A stretch of 64,000 bases of DNA. Source: Symbiodinium natans. Its lineage: Eukaryota > Sar > Dinophyceae > Suessiales > Symbiodiniaceae. Where the stretch lies: contig CAJNDS010000658.1 in the NCBI GenBank assembly GCA_905221605.1, positions 1 through 64,000 on the forward strand, read 5' to 3'. Of this stretch, positions 31,161-40,975 are shown one piece after another. The stretch's first letter is position 1; the number at the start of each line of letters is the position of its first letter. The position numbers and the translations under genes were made by a program. Under the pieces are notes generated by a model. That model was not told where the DNA came from. It saw only the letters and a program-made list of their open reading frames with translations, and ran no database searches.

Positions 31161-33597
31161 GGATGTCTTCTCGGAACATCTGGTTGGCTGCCTGTTGTTC
31201 CTTCTGCAAAGAGTCCAGCTTTTCCTGGAACTTATTTTCCAGGCTTTTGGAGGTCGCATCATCCAACTCGAGCTGCATTGCTGAGCTGCTAGTCTCCGGT
31301 TGGATCCTGGTTGGTCGGGGCTTTCCCGCCACCACTGTCGGGAATGGGTCTTTTCTGGATCCCTTTCCGACTCCTTTTGCTGGTCGTTCCGAGATAAGGA
31401 CTGTACCATGTGTCGCCAAATGGACCGCTTTGCTGGGGGGCCCTTGTGCTCCAGCCACCCAACATCTTGGCTTTGTCTGTTTCAGCACCATAGCCTGCCA
31501 ACCAATCCCATTGAGGAACTTCTGGACGTCAGCTTTTGTGCAAGACAGGGGCATATTCTGGACATCAAAGAATGAGGAAATCAAGAGGTCATAGGGTGCC
31601 CCTTCGATCGGCTTCCAGTCTGGGTGCCATTTTTGGCGAAGACGTGTGAAGTCCTGTGGTTTGACCCTGATCCCCTTTCCCGATTTGGAGTTAACGATGC
31701 CATACGAAGCCGGCTCAGCATTGGCCAGCACCTTGAGGTCATCGCAGGGCCTGTCTTGGAACCATACAATCTTGAAAGCCCCATCTGGCTTGCCATCTTC
31801 TGTTTTCGGAGAGAAATAGATTCCTCGTACCACCTCTTCCAAAATGACATCTCGGAATTCCCTCTTAACGCGAAGCATGATGTGGCAAGATTCCGCTTGG
31901 AGGCCATCTTGGACTTGTTTGCCCTTTGTGTAGAATCGACGGCCCCAATTTGCAAAAGATGCTTTTTCCAACGTTGGGATCTGCTTCTTTAGGAAACGAA
32001 CCGTTCCTTCGACAACCTCGCTCCATGAGGGCACATCTTTGTGAACAATATCGCACCCCACCACAATACTATCCACCTCATCCACAGTAACTTTGGAGTC
32101 TTCCCCAGCTAACGAAATCTTTTTGCTTCCCAAGTTCACTAGCTGCGCTTTGAGAAGGACTCTTTGGTCATCTGCCGTTCTGCAAGGGAACTCGACCTGC
32201 ATGGTGCTGAACCTTGACGGCGCTGAGACTGTACCACCCACCAATAGAATGGCCAACTCCTCAGGCGACATGTGGTCTTCGTTGCCCGCCAACATCGAGG
32301 CCTCCTTCTCATAGACCATGGCAATACCACAAGCACCATGGGTGATCTTCTGCAATACCATTGGCGGGCTTCCATCCTCCTTCTTGAAGAAGTTCGGTTC
32401 CATCTTCCACTGGTCTCGTTCCTGCAATGCCTTTTTCCAGGGGTCGTCATCTTGCAACGGGTCACTTTCTTGGATGCCCTTTGCCTTTGGCTTCTGCTTG
32501 GGCTCGTTCTCCTTCACCAATCTCATTGCACCACATCGACTTTTCAGCGTGCTCCAAGGGTCGAAAGAAGTGTAGATCTCACGGATCCCCCTATCACCGA
32601 TTTTCTCTCTGATCTCTTCAATCCTGGCATCCACGTTGTCGTTGGCCACGCCCTTTGACAGCAGGAGCCCCTTGAGCTTCTGCAACGCCGGTTGGGTTCC
32701 ACCACGGAGACGTCCACAAATCTGGATTGTAGCCCCCACTGTCATTGCCGACGGGGCAGTGTTGATGCTCAAAGGCTTGCCATTGCTTGTCATAAAAATA
32801 TCCGTTGCTTGGAAACCCCAGTGGTCTTCGGCAATTTGACCCACCAGTCTTGCGTCCGACTTGCTGACCTGCAGGCATTGGCCTTGGAAAACCATGAAGA
32901 AAGAGGAGCTTGCCAGCCCTTGTGACCCACAGTTGTTGCCATACACATGCAGGCTGGGCATCGCAAAAGTGCATGTTCCATCATCGATGAGGATCTTCTT
33001 CTTGGGCCGTGGGTCGTACTCTCCTTTTGTCGACGACTTCCTCATCGTTGTACCAACCGACGATCGTGGCGTGGTCGGGGGCGTTGACTGGACCGTGTTG
33101 TAGTCCATCCTAGCCGTTCTTCCGTGGTCAACTGGGTCAACCTCTGGTGCCGCGCTGGCACTCGGGGCCGATGCATCTGGCTCTGCCCCTTCCACTTCTC
33201 CCTCTGAGGATTCATCCTCTGTTCCATCAATATCAGAACTTTCTCCATCTTCTCCATCGTCTCCAGGTGTATCAGGCGGGGTCGGCGGAGGAGGACCCGG
33301 GATTCGAAAGGTTGGAAAATCCAGCCATTCATCCATGTCAGTGTGGCCATCCCACCGCAAGCACACATAATCCCCACTCTGTATCTGAATAGGCCATTCA
33401 TGTACCAAGGCTTCGTTGATTGTAATCCACATGGGGCTGTCGGTGTGTTCGCTGAAGTAAAACTGACGCATGTCAGCCCGGTACAAGACGTTGTTTGCCC
33501 ATCTTGCTATGGGCAGAGCTGTGTCTACGATGATCAGCACTTCGCCATCCCGTCCGTCACGGACGTCTCCAGCCAGGATCCATCGACCCATCTTCAT
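31135..33597 (-). CDS. LINE ORF1: ubiquitin-like domain ending RLRGG, RRM-like region, coiled coil
   Basis: 820 residues. Residues 1-100 are an unassigned N-domain. Residues 101-160 are Pro-rich then acidic. Residues about 233-300 resemble ubiquitin (FMVFQGQCLQVSKSDA, SNGKPLS, then TIQICGRLRGG), with the diglycine at 299-300 followed by Thr, so the tail is internal. Around 690-760 a segment (SSFFDVQNMPLSCTKADVQK, GIGWQAMVLK) resembles an RRM-like fold. From about 775 the sequence is coiled coil and runs out of frame at the A7 tract. ORF1 proteins of LINEs bind element RNA and multimerise, and the coiled coil plus RRM-like part fits this. The ubiquitin-like tail could be a cleavage site for host deubiquitinases; this is inference. 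The start ATG overlaps the end of ORF0 by 41 nt. Confidence 0.85.
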   Translation of the reverse strand: MKMGRWILAGDVRDGRDGEVLIIVDTALPIARWANNVLYRADMRQFYFSEHTDSPMWITINEALVHEWPIQIQSGDYVCLRWDGHTDMDEWLDFPTFRIPGPPPPTPPDTPGDDGEDGESSDIDGTEDESSEGEVEGAEPDASAPSASAAPEVDPVDHGRTARMDYNTVQSTPPTTPRSSVGTTMRKSSTKGEYDPRPKKKILIDDGTCTFAMPSLHVYGNNCGSQGLASSSFFMVFQGQCLQVSKSDARLVGQIAEDHWGFQATDIFMTSNGKPLSINTAPSAMTVGATIQICGRLRGGTQPALQKLKGLLLSKGVANDNVDARIEEIREKIGDRGIREIYTSFDPWSTLKSRCGAMRLVKENEPKQKPKAKGIQESDPLQDDDPWKKALQERDQWKMEPNFFKKEDGSPPMVLQKITHGACGIAMVYEKEASMLAGNEDHMSPEELAILLVGGTVSAPSRFSTMQVEFPCRTADDQRVLLKAQLVNLGSKKISLAGEDSKVTVDEVDSIVVGCDIVHKDVPSWSEVVEGTVRFLKKQIPTLEKASFANWGRRFYTKGKQVQDGLQAESCHIMLRVKREFRDVILEEVVRGIYFSPKTEDGKPDGAFKIVWFQDRPCDDLKVLANAEPASYGIVNSKSGKGIRVKPQDFTRLRQKWHPDWKPIEGAPYDLLISSFFDVQNMPLSCTKADVQKFLNGIGWQAMVLKQTKPRCWVAGAQGPPSKAVHLATHGTVLISERPAKGVGKGSRKDPFPTVVAGKPRPTRIQPETSSSAMQLELDDATSKSLENKFQEKLDSLQKEQQAANQMFREDIQKNQCQSG

Positions 33598-35551
33598 CGG
33601 AAGGTGGATTCATACGAATGACCACAAGGTTTGCCGGTGGGATGTTGAGGTACTCGGCAATCTGTTGGCTCACCTTCCGCACAGTGAGGTCTCCGTCAAG
33701 GCGAATCTCCACTCTTCCCATGTCTGGACAGAAGAGCTGGTGCGCGATACCTTGCTCGTCATCTTTGTCCTCAAGCATCTCCTCGTAGAGCATCCGGGTC
33801 TCCTCTGTCAGGCAGGGGACCTCTGTTCCTCTTTCTCGATTCCATGTCAATGAGGCGATACTGACTTGCCATGCTCCAATTTTGCCAGCCAATCTTCCAT
33901 GTGGGCCAGTTGCAATCAGATCACCACGGAGTTCCAGGGTTGCCCATCCTTGATTTGTAATCTGCACCAGGAGGTCGAAGTTCCGCCACGTTGTTGCCAG
34001 CTCCTGGATGCCTTCAGTGATAAAATTCCTTATCTCATCAGCTCCCATGGGGTCACTAGGTCTGTGTGCCAAAGCTGATCCTAGCACAATCATCGCCTGA
34101 CATGGCAACAGGGAGTTGCCCAGGAGCAAGAAAGCATCCTCTTCCGGTTCTGGCAAGATTACATCTGCCGCAAAGCCAAAGGCCTTAGCCACTTCCCACT
34201 TCGACAAGAACCTGACCCCAGGGTGTTCAATACCCCAAAGTGGGAGGCAAAGTCCATGCTTCCTCAAAGTCAGCCAAGGTGAATCGATGAGGGCCCTGTA
34301 CTTCGTCGTAATGGGCGGCAAGGGAAGCCCTGTATGCACCTTCCTCTTGTCCAAGACGCTCCCAGGTTGGTTGCGAAGCCATTCAGGAAGGAGATCTCGG
34401 CTTGCAGCCTTTGAGGTCTGGGCATAATTCAGCCTGAGCTCGTCGACCATTTCCGGGCTCATATTCTTCCAAATCGCATCATTGCAGATCTTGGTGCCAT
34501 CGCTGAGCGGCATCACCATTCTGAACTTCTTGTAGATACCTTCCAAATCAGCATTGTTCCATGCCACAATGAAAATACGCATCCGATCTGCAGGCACATA
34601 CTTTGAAGGATCGATTTTGCCCTTCCAAATAATCGTGTAGCCAGCCCACCTAAGAAGCTTCTCAATGATGGCGAAGTGCTTGTGGCTCAGAAGGCCGACC
34701 ACACTCTCAATGAGCAATATCTTCCGCTGTAAAAGTCGGGCCATATAAAATAGCTGGAACCATCCTGTCGCGTGGATCTTGTCTTCCAGTCCATCGCTCT
34801 TTTCCATTTCCGCAAAGGGTTGGCGCGGAGGGGATGCACAAAGTACTTCCACATGGGTCTTCTGCAAAGTCCGGGCCCATCTCCAATCCCCAACTTCGCC
34901 CCAGAATACATCAAAGTTTGCCCCTCCATCATCATCATGCGGGGTAAACAGTCGGGCCCCTGGGGTGTTCAAGAGGGTTGAGGAGATGGCCATTCCCTCA
35001 TGGTCCACCTTGGCCACCACTTCTGCCGGAAGCTTCGAGGCAGCCACCGACCATCCGCCCATACCTCCACAGAAAAGTTCCACAATACCAGGAGTAGCAT
35101 CCGTTGCTGTGTTCATCGGAATAGTGGCTGAAATACCGGTGGTCTCCGGGAATCTGATGGCTTGGTCCCCGTTTACCGACATCCAGCGAGCATTCACCAA
35201 CATAAAGGCTTGGCCAACTCGGACTTGGCCCGGGAAGTTGGACGAAACGAAAGGCCAGTCCTCGTTGATGGTCTTAGGTTCCCTGGTACCAGAGGGGGAT
35301 TCCAAATCATTGCGCAGCCGGAGGTCCACCAAAGCACAAGTTCCATGATGCTTCGTCACCATCTGCTTCACCACCACAGCAGCGTTGAACCCATCAGGCA
35401 TATGCTCGATGCTCTTTGCCGGCAGCCAACCGTTACTCAAAAGTGCATCCAGACGTTGTTGCATGTCCGATGCACCAGTATTGCCAGAGAAAATCTCCAT
35501 GGCCCGCGGTCCGTCACACCCACCGCACCGCTGGGAGGTCTCGGGCCCCAC
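33557..35551 (-). CDS. LINE ORF0: C5-cytosine DNA methyltransferase homologue with catalytic Cys replaced by Arg
   Basis: Open for 664 codons from a GTG at 35551; the first ATG is at codon 18 (35500), so the 5' end may be truncated. C5-methyltransferase motifs are in order: motif I ELFCGGMGGWSVA (158-170, SAM binding), motif IV SPPRQPFAEM (240-249), motif VI IESVVG (281-286, where ENV is usual), motif VIII ADRMR (321-325), a target-recognition-like region (380-470, with RFLSKWEVAKAFGF) and motif X LLGNSLLP (476-483). The nucleophile in motif IV should be Cys in PCQ. Here codon 243 is CGC (34823-34825), one transition away from TGC. The enzyme should be inactive unless another residue serves, though it could still bind SAM or DNA. 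Residues about 612-647 look like the start of a ubiquitin-like fold (VEIRLDGDLTVRKVSQQI). Confidence 0.88.
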   Translation of the reverse strand: MGPETSQRCGGCDGPRAMEIFSGNTGASDMQQRLDALLSNGWLPAKSIEHMPDGFNAAVVVKQMVTKHHGTCALVDLRLRNDLESPSGTREPKTINEDWPFVSSNFPGQVRVGQAFMLVNARWMSVNGDQAIRFPETTGISATIPMNTATDATPGIVELFCGGMGGWSVAASKLPAEVVAKVDHEGMAISSTLLNTPGARLFTPHDDDGGANFDVFWGEVGDWRWARTLQKTHVEVLCASPPRQPFAEMEKSDGLEDKIHATGWFQLFYMARLLQRKILLIESVVGLLSHKHFAIIEKLLRWAGYTIIWKGKIDPSKYVPADRMRIFIVAWNNADLEGIYKKFRMVMPLSDGTKICNDAIWKNMSPEMVDELRLNYAQTSKAASRDLLPEWLRNQPGSVLDKRKVHTGLPLPPITTKYRALIDSPWLTLRKHGLCLPLWGIEHPGVRFLSKWEVAKAFGFAADVILPEPEEDAFLLLGNSLLPCQAMIVLGSALAHRPSDPMGADEIRNFITEGIQELATTWRNFDLLVQITNQGWATLELRGDLIATGPHGRLAGKIGAWQVSIASLTWNRERGTEVPCLTEETRMLYEEMLEDKDDEQGIAHQLFCPDMGRVEIRLDGDLTVRKVSQQIAEYLNIPPANLVVIRMNPPSDEDGSMDPGWRRP

Positions 35552-35557
35552 GGCTGT

Positions 35558-35800
35558 TTAGGGTTTAGGGTTTCGGGTTTAGGGTTTAGGGTTTCGGGTT
35601 TAGGGTTTAGGGTTTCGGACTTCGGGGATTTGGTAATTTAGGGGTTTAGAGGTTTTAGGGGTCGTTGGGGGGTCTTTGGGGTTTAGGGTTTTAGGGGTTT
35701 TGTGTTTTTTGTTGGGGTTTTGGGGTTTATTAGAAATAGTTCATTTTTTTTTTTTTTTGGGGGGGGGGGGGTTGAAGGGTTTTAGGAGTTTACTATAGGG
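35558..35800. repeat. telomere-like tract at the 5' edge of the LINE
   Basis: TTTAGGG/TTTCGGG units (35558-35616) run directly up to the first ORF0 codons. They grade into GGGGTTT variants and a T15-G13 run at about 35746-35771. Confidence 0.9.
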
Positions 35801-37711
35801 GTGTTCGGGGTTTGGGGGTTTAGGCATCCATGCTGGCCCAGCTTGAGGCAATGGTTTGAGTCGCATCCGACACTCTCGTGGACGCCGGCGCACCAGAGTA
35901 AGGCCCGAGCCCCAAGCCATGTGCCCTGGAGCACCTCATGGAGTCGCGCGCACGTCGGGAAACCCAATGAAGAACCCTAGCAAGCCCTAAGCCGCAGATC
36001 CCCTAAACCTTATAAACCTTATCAACCCTACCAACCCTATAAACCCTATAAATCCTATAAACCCTATAAACCCCTAAACCCTAAACTCTACAAACCCTAT
36101 AAACCCCTACAAAACCCCTATAAACCCTCTAAACCCTATAAACCCCTAAACCCTTAATTTTAAATTTAAACCCTAAACCCCCGAAGTATTTTGCAATCCG
36201 AGGCTGCCGTCCGCGGACAGCGCCGCGACCGGAGCGGCATAGGCGGACAAGTCGAGGAATACAGCATCTAAGGGTTTAGGGTTTAGGGTTTAGGGTTTAG
36301 GGTTTAGGGTTCGCTAGGGGTAGTTACATGCCTTAATGTTGTCCCTTACACCAAAATGCTCAGAAGTTAGTAGTTGGGAGGTAGGGCAGGTAGTGGCAAG
36401 CTCAAGTGGCGTGAAAGTACCCCTGAGATGCCCTAGCCCTAAACAGGTTACATCACGAAGATCGAAGAAGTCGCTGGTGGCGACGAGGCTCTTGCAAGAG
36501 TTTGCGAGGCGGGGGGGGGGGGGGGGGGGCATGTATTTGGGCCGGGATGTTTTTTGTGTGTAGAATACTATGCTATACTATACTATACGATGCTATACTA
36601 TACTAGACTATACTATACTGTTTTTTAATATACGGTCTCAGTGGCAGAGTCGAACCAGGTGACCTTTGAAGGTCGTCACGGGAGGCGCGCTGGATGTGGT
36701 GGCGTGCTCAAGCTGCGAGCTCTCCCACCCTTGCTCAGGCTTCCGGTCGTGCTTTGGTACCCCGAAGTGGCGCTGGCCCGTGGCTTAAGAGTATGATTCC
36801 AACTCCCTTTTTTCAAGCCGGCCAAGAACATCCCAAAAACCCGAAGGCCATTTCAATGCGCCCAAAGCCACCCCCCCCCCTCACCCCCAAACCCATAGAC
36901 TTCTGTGCAAGAGGGGTACGCCGAGTCCTGTTCAATGAAGAAACTAAGTATAATTAAGTATAATTAAGAATAATTAAGTATAATAGTTTTATTGAATTCA
37001 GTATAGTTCAGTATAGTTAAGTATATTTAAGTATAATTAAGTATAATTAAGTAGTAGAGCTTGAGGAGATGGTCAAGCCACCTTCATCGCTGCTGGAGGT
37101 GGCTGAGAGTCTGATCGCCAGGGCTCTGTGGCCAGGGCCAAGGTTTGGGGTTGTAGGCTTTGTAAGGTGCAGGGCTTCGGGCCTCGGGTTTATGTGATAG
37201 CTGGGAAAGGGACCAATATTCCAAGCATGTGAGGGACTGTTTGAGACTATCTGTTTGTGTGTGTGTGTGTGTTGGTGTGTGGGTGTGTGTGCGTGTGTGT
37301 GTGTGAGAGAGAGAGAGAGACTGCGCGCTTGTCTGTCCGTCTGTCCAGGAAAGAGAAGACCCCCTCGCCCTCCAAAAGAAAGCACTGATGTTCAGTCTCC
37401 CCAAACCACAAAACCTCTAAACGCCAGAGCCGAAACACCTAAACAGAGCCCCTAAAACAGTTGTCGTACACATAATATATAATATAGGGACATCTAGGGT
37501 ATTGGTGTTTAGGTGTAGTTCAAACTAGGGCCTCAATTCTCATATCCCACCTCGTCAACAAAATGAAATAGTCTTCCTTGGGGACCCTAAGCCCTGAGTC
37601 CTGAACCCTACACTACCAACTCCCCTCAAACTCCCCCCCACCCGCCAAACCCTGAACCCTGAACCCTGAACCCTGAACCCTAAACCCTAAACCCTAAACC
37701 CTAAACCCTAA
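35801..37711. other. no secure gene; telomere variants and AT arrays
   Basis: Contents are AAACCCTAT variants (36000-36180), an exon-like 36192-36270 between CCCTAAA and TTTAGGG (36271-36313), a G19 run near 36511-36529, (TATAC)n (36558-36625), (TATAATTAAG)n (36945-37052), (GT)n(GA)n (37254-37320) and a CCCTGAA/CCCTAAA array (37590-37711). Nothing recognisable is coded. Confidence 0.6.
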
Positions 37712-37714
37712 GGG

Positions 37715-37857
37715 CCCATTCGCGAGGCTATGCAGAAGTTGGACACTGCAGAGGCCGAGCTCAGTCGACTCCGCGGAGAGCTGCAGGCAGGGTGTACTCC
37801 TGTGCTTAAAAGGCTACTGAGGGCCCAGGTTCAAGATTGGCTGACTCTGATAACCTA
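37715..37857 (+). CDS. exon-like segment, coiled-coil type
   Basis: After a CCCTAAA array an open frame reads EAMQKLDTAEAELSRLRGEL then a non-helical tail to a stop at about 37857. The heptad pattern (L/A at a and d) suggests a coiled-coil exon. The gene it belongs to is unknown. Confidence 0.3.
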
Positions 37858-38454
37858 GTGTCCAGGGCCTATATGATATATGGCGGTTTACATATTACAT
37901 TACAATGTATCATGTTGAATTATATTTTCTGCTATATCAGAGGTTGGTCGGAGGTTGAAAGGGTTCGAAAAAGGGGGTGGCCGGTCAGCCGGACCCTCGT
38001 GGACGCTCCCAGAGACGCGCTTTACGTCGAGTCTAAACCTGGCCCGCAGAGCCCGGCCTGTTTGGTTATACATATATATATATATAGAAATAGATAAATA
38101 TAACTGTAAATATAAAAGTAAAATAAATAAACAAACAAATAAGAAATATATATATATATATACATGTATTTGTTTGTATAGATGTAAAAGTTAATAAATG
38201 AATAAATAAGTAAGCAGTGAATAGATAAATTTCCGTATATATATATATATATATTTATGTTTATATTTGCATTTGTATTTGTATTTGAATTTATATTTAT
38301 ATGTATATTTATATTTATATTTATATGCATATTTGTATTTATATTTATGTTCATGTTTATATTTATGTATATATACATATATATATATATTTGTATATTC
38401 ATGTGTTTATGACATGATATCATAGTATAAAGAAGATACAACACGTGTGTGTGT

Positions 38455-38572
38455 ATGTTATAGTATGGTATGGTATGGTCTGGTCAGGTGTGGTGTGGTG
38501 GTGTGAGGTCGGGTGGGGCGGGGCGGGGCAGGGCGGGGCGGGCGGGGCCGGGGCGGGGCGGGGTGGGGTTGT
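38455..38572. repeat. GTATG to GGGGC pentamer arrays
   Basis: (TATGG)n and (TGGTG)n units pass into (GGGGC)n for about 60 bp, a strong candidate for G-quadruplex formation on the + strand. Confidence 0.85.
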
Positions 38573-39139
38573 TTTGCTTTGTTTTGTTATGAATCTTGCT
38601 ACTACCTGTATCGTTGCTATTCTTTTTATTTCAAGTTCTGGGGCTTACAAGTCGTTCACGGGATTTTCTATTGGGTCTACAGGGTCAGGGTATGCCATGA
38701 CAAAGGCATGTTTATTGGTTCTTGCTTGTTTAGCCGTCAGGTCTGTGGTGCCACTTATCACCCTAAATCAAAAAGCCCTCTCCTCGACCTTGCTGACGCC
38801 TGCGGAATCCTTTACTAGTGACACTTGCACTTGAGCGCATGCCGTAGCCCCGAAAGCCGGAGCATTTTGTGAAGATTCGAAGCTCGCTTCATGGAGGCAG
38901 CTCGAAAAGATGAGGCCATGCGACAGCAGGCGCAGGGCCTGGGCGTAAGGGTAGGTGCTGCAGGTTTTGGTCCATGCCAAAAAGGGAGCCGAATTTTAGA
39001 GCAACCCTCCGCCGCTCCCTCCTTCGTGGCGAATGTTGCATCTGCAGGAATGGATGGCGACCGCCCAAGGAAAACTTCCTCGGCCGCCGCCGATGCGCGA
39101 CACGTGCTCCGCGGAGGAAAACGATTGCACGAATTGAAG

Positions 39140-39249
39140 CATGTGGGGGTTTACGAAAATAAGGGATCCCTAGTATAAACCCCCAAATAGTAGGATTCCC
39201 TGAAAGTAAGGACCCCAATAAGGTACCCCGAATTTCGGAAACCTCCATG
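39140..39249. mobile_element. MITE-like element, family 1 (reference copy)
   Basis: 110 bp. The left end CATGTGGGGGTTTACGAAAA pairs with the right end TTTCGGAAACCTCCATG. Internal GGGATCCC and CCCCAATAAGGTACCCC complete an almost full-length foldback. No coding capacity. Confidence 0.8.
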
Positions 39250-40708
39250 TACTTTTTCAAGTGTGTATTTTACGCTCCAGGTTGAGACGCTCAGCCATCA
39301 CTCAGTGGGCTAAGCTTACTGCCAGCTCTTCTGGCTTGCAGGCGAAGATGTTGACAACATACTGCAAGCTAGCACCAGTATTGCCACCCATGGAGAAGGT
39401 TTGAATGAGCTCTGCAAGAGCAGTTGAACCGACCTCCATCCCTTGAAAGCAGCACGGGCATGCCTCGGGACGAATCTGGAACAAAGCCATGCCCATCATT
39501 CTTTGTCTCGTTTGTAGACAGCCACCTGGCCCCCCAGTTGCCATGTCCCCCGCTTTGCCAGTGCAAGACGGCGACTCTCCCGTCTTGCCAGCGCAAGACG
39601 GCGAGTCGCCCTTTTGCAGGCAAGTCATTTACTACCAGTTGCTTAAGAACCCCCCAAAAGAATGAGATATTCTACCTTATAAGGGGAATGTAGGGATTAT
39701 TATTTTCATTTTTTTTTTTTGGGGGGGGGGGGTTTCTTAAGGAAATAGTAGTTTAGGCACCATTCCCCAGCCGAGAGGGCCAGAGGGCCTCGTCAGGCAG
39801 ACCACATCCTCATCAGCATGGGAGCGCGTCCCAATGTCAGCCAGGCAGGGCCCCGATCCCTATTACAGCAAACCCTAAACCCTAAACCCTAAACCCTAAA
39901 CCCTAAACCCTAGACCCTGCACAGCTTGTGTGAAGAAAGAACTTGTAGGCTGCAGCGCGTGATGGTGAGCTGGATGACGAATTCCTTGATGGGCTTGATC
40001 CTGGTTGGGCCCTTATTCGCGGAAAGAGTTCACTGTGGTGATGTTGGAGAGAGAGAAAGCTGCCGCATGCTGTCAGCTTCAGGCCAGGATGGGTGTGGCC
40101 ACCATGAAGGCAGTTCCACTGCTGTCGCTCCTTGTCGTGTTTCGACGGGGCTGGCGCTTGAATCAGATCATGGTGCGCGCACACAGGCTGGGAGTGGCTG
40201 GTATAGGGCGCCATCGGAGCCTTGAACACCCGAACGCCCCGAAACGCCCAAAAACTGAGCCCTGAACTCCCAAAACCCCGGCGCCCTGGGAGGTCGAAAT
40301 TCTGGATCTTGACGCGATCCTCACTGGAGCTCTGGGCTCTTTTCGAGCTGGCCTTCTGGATCTACTGCAGGTGTAGGACTTGGGGGTTTGTGGGCTCTTG
40401 GGTTTATTGGGCCTTGGGACTTCCCAGCGCTTCAAGGGCACCAAGCCAGCTAGGGTGGCAGTGCTGGGGAAGGGAGCGATATATGTCAGGGTATCCTGGC
40501 TCAGAAATCAAGAATCGTGCCCTAAAACCCCAAATCCCTATGTACGACTCTTAGCCCCCGAAAGTGGCACACGAGGGTCGTGTATGGGCAACTGCCATTA
40601 ATCCTAAAACCCTAAATCCCTGAAACCCTAAAACCCTGAAACCCTGAGCTCCAAGCCCCAAAGCCCCAAAGCCCCAAGGAGAAGCCCAAACCCTTCCGGG
40701 TTCCGCAG

Positions 40709-40792
40709 GTGGAAGAAGCTCAGCTTGGAGGCGCGGCGAGCCTACGCCCCCAACGTTCTGTGGAAGTCGCCTGGGGAGAGGCCGGTGGTTTT
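40709..40792 (+). CDS. exon-like segment between opposed telomere-like tracts
   Basis: TTCCGCAG|G is followed by an open frame WKKLSLEARRAYAPNVLWKS, with CCCTAAA-type repeat upstream and a 14-copy TTTAGGG array downstream. The composition is protein-like. The product is unknown. Confidence 0.3.
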
Positions 40793-40795
40793 CGT

Positions 40796-40975
40796 TTAGG
40801 GTTTAGGGTTTAGGGTTTAGGGTTTAGGGTTTAGGGTTTAGGGTTTAGGGTTTAGGGTTTAGGGTTTAGGGTTTAGGGTTTAGGGTTTAGGGTTCAGGGT
40901 TCAGTGTTCAGCGTTCAGGGTTTAGGGTTTAGGGTTCACGGCTTAGGGCTTAGGGTTTAGGGTTTAGGGTTTGGG
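40796..40975. repeat. long TTTAGGG array
   Basis: About 14 perfect TTTAGGG units are followed by TTCAGGG/TTCAGTG variants and more TTTAGGG. This is one of the two longest arrays in the window, and it is internal. Confidence 0.95.

Larger units (their letters stand above)
26181..35557 (-). mobile_element. 9.4-kb LINE-type retrotransposon with methyltransferase ORF, bounded by telomere-like repeat
   Basis: Read on the - strand, the order is ORF0 (C5-methyltransferase homologue), ORF1 (ubiquitin-like, RRM-like, coiled coil) and ORF2 (AP endonuclease, reverse transcriptase, zinc knuckle, RNase H). No LTRs are seen, which with the endonuclease type fits a non-LTR element of the I/R1-like broad group. 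The long frames are free of internal stops, suggesting a young copy. Neither end has a recognisable UTR or poly-A. The 5' coding frame begins 6 nt after a CCCTAAA unit, and the ORF2 stop TAA lies inside CCCTAAACCC. It runs antisense to the host genes. Known: cytosine methyltransferase capture by retrotransposons has been reported in dinoflagellates. Whether LINEs are among those carriers I cannot verify here. Confidence 0.92.
37858..40700. other. no secure gene; AT-rich block, GGGGC array, MITE, poly-G
   Basis: Contents are an AT-rich microsatellite (38068-38400), GGGGC repeats (38510-38570), a MITE-like element (39140-39249), a T11-G12 run (39711-39732) and a CCCTAAA tract (39869-39918). A frame at about 40330-40376 (LWALFELAFWIYCR) is hydrophobic and could be a 5' exon of the hydrolase gene downstream. 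This is weak. Confidence 0.45.

Noticed and set aside
26181-35557. Element as an LTR retrotransposon or virus
   Set aside because: It has an AP endonuclease and no protease or integrase, and no terminal repeats were seen. The domain order is that of a LINE.
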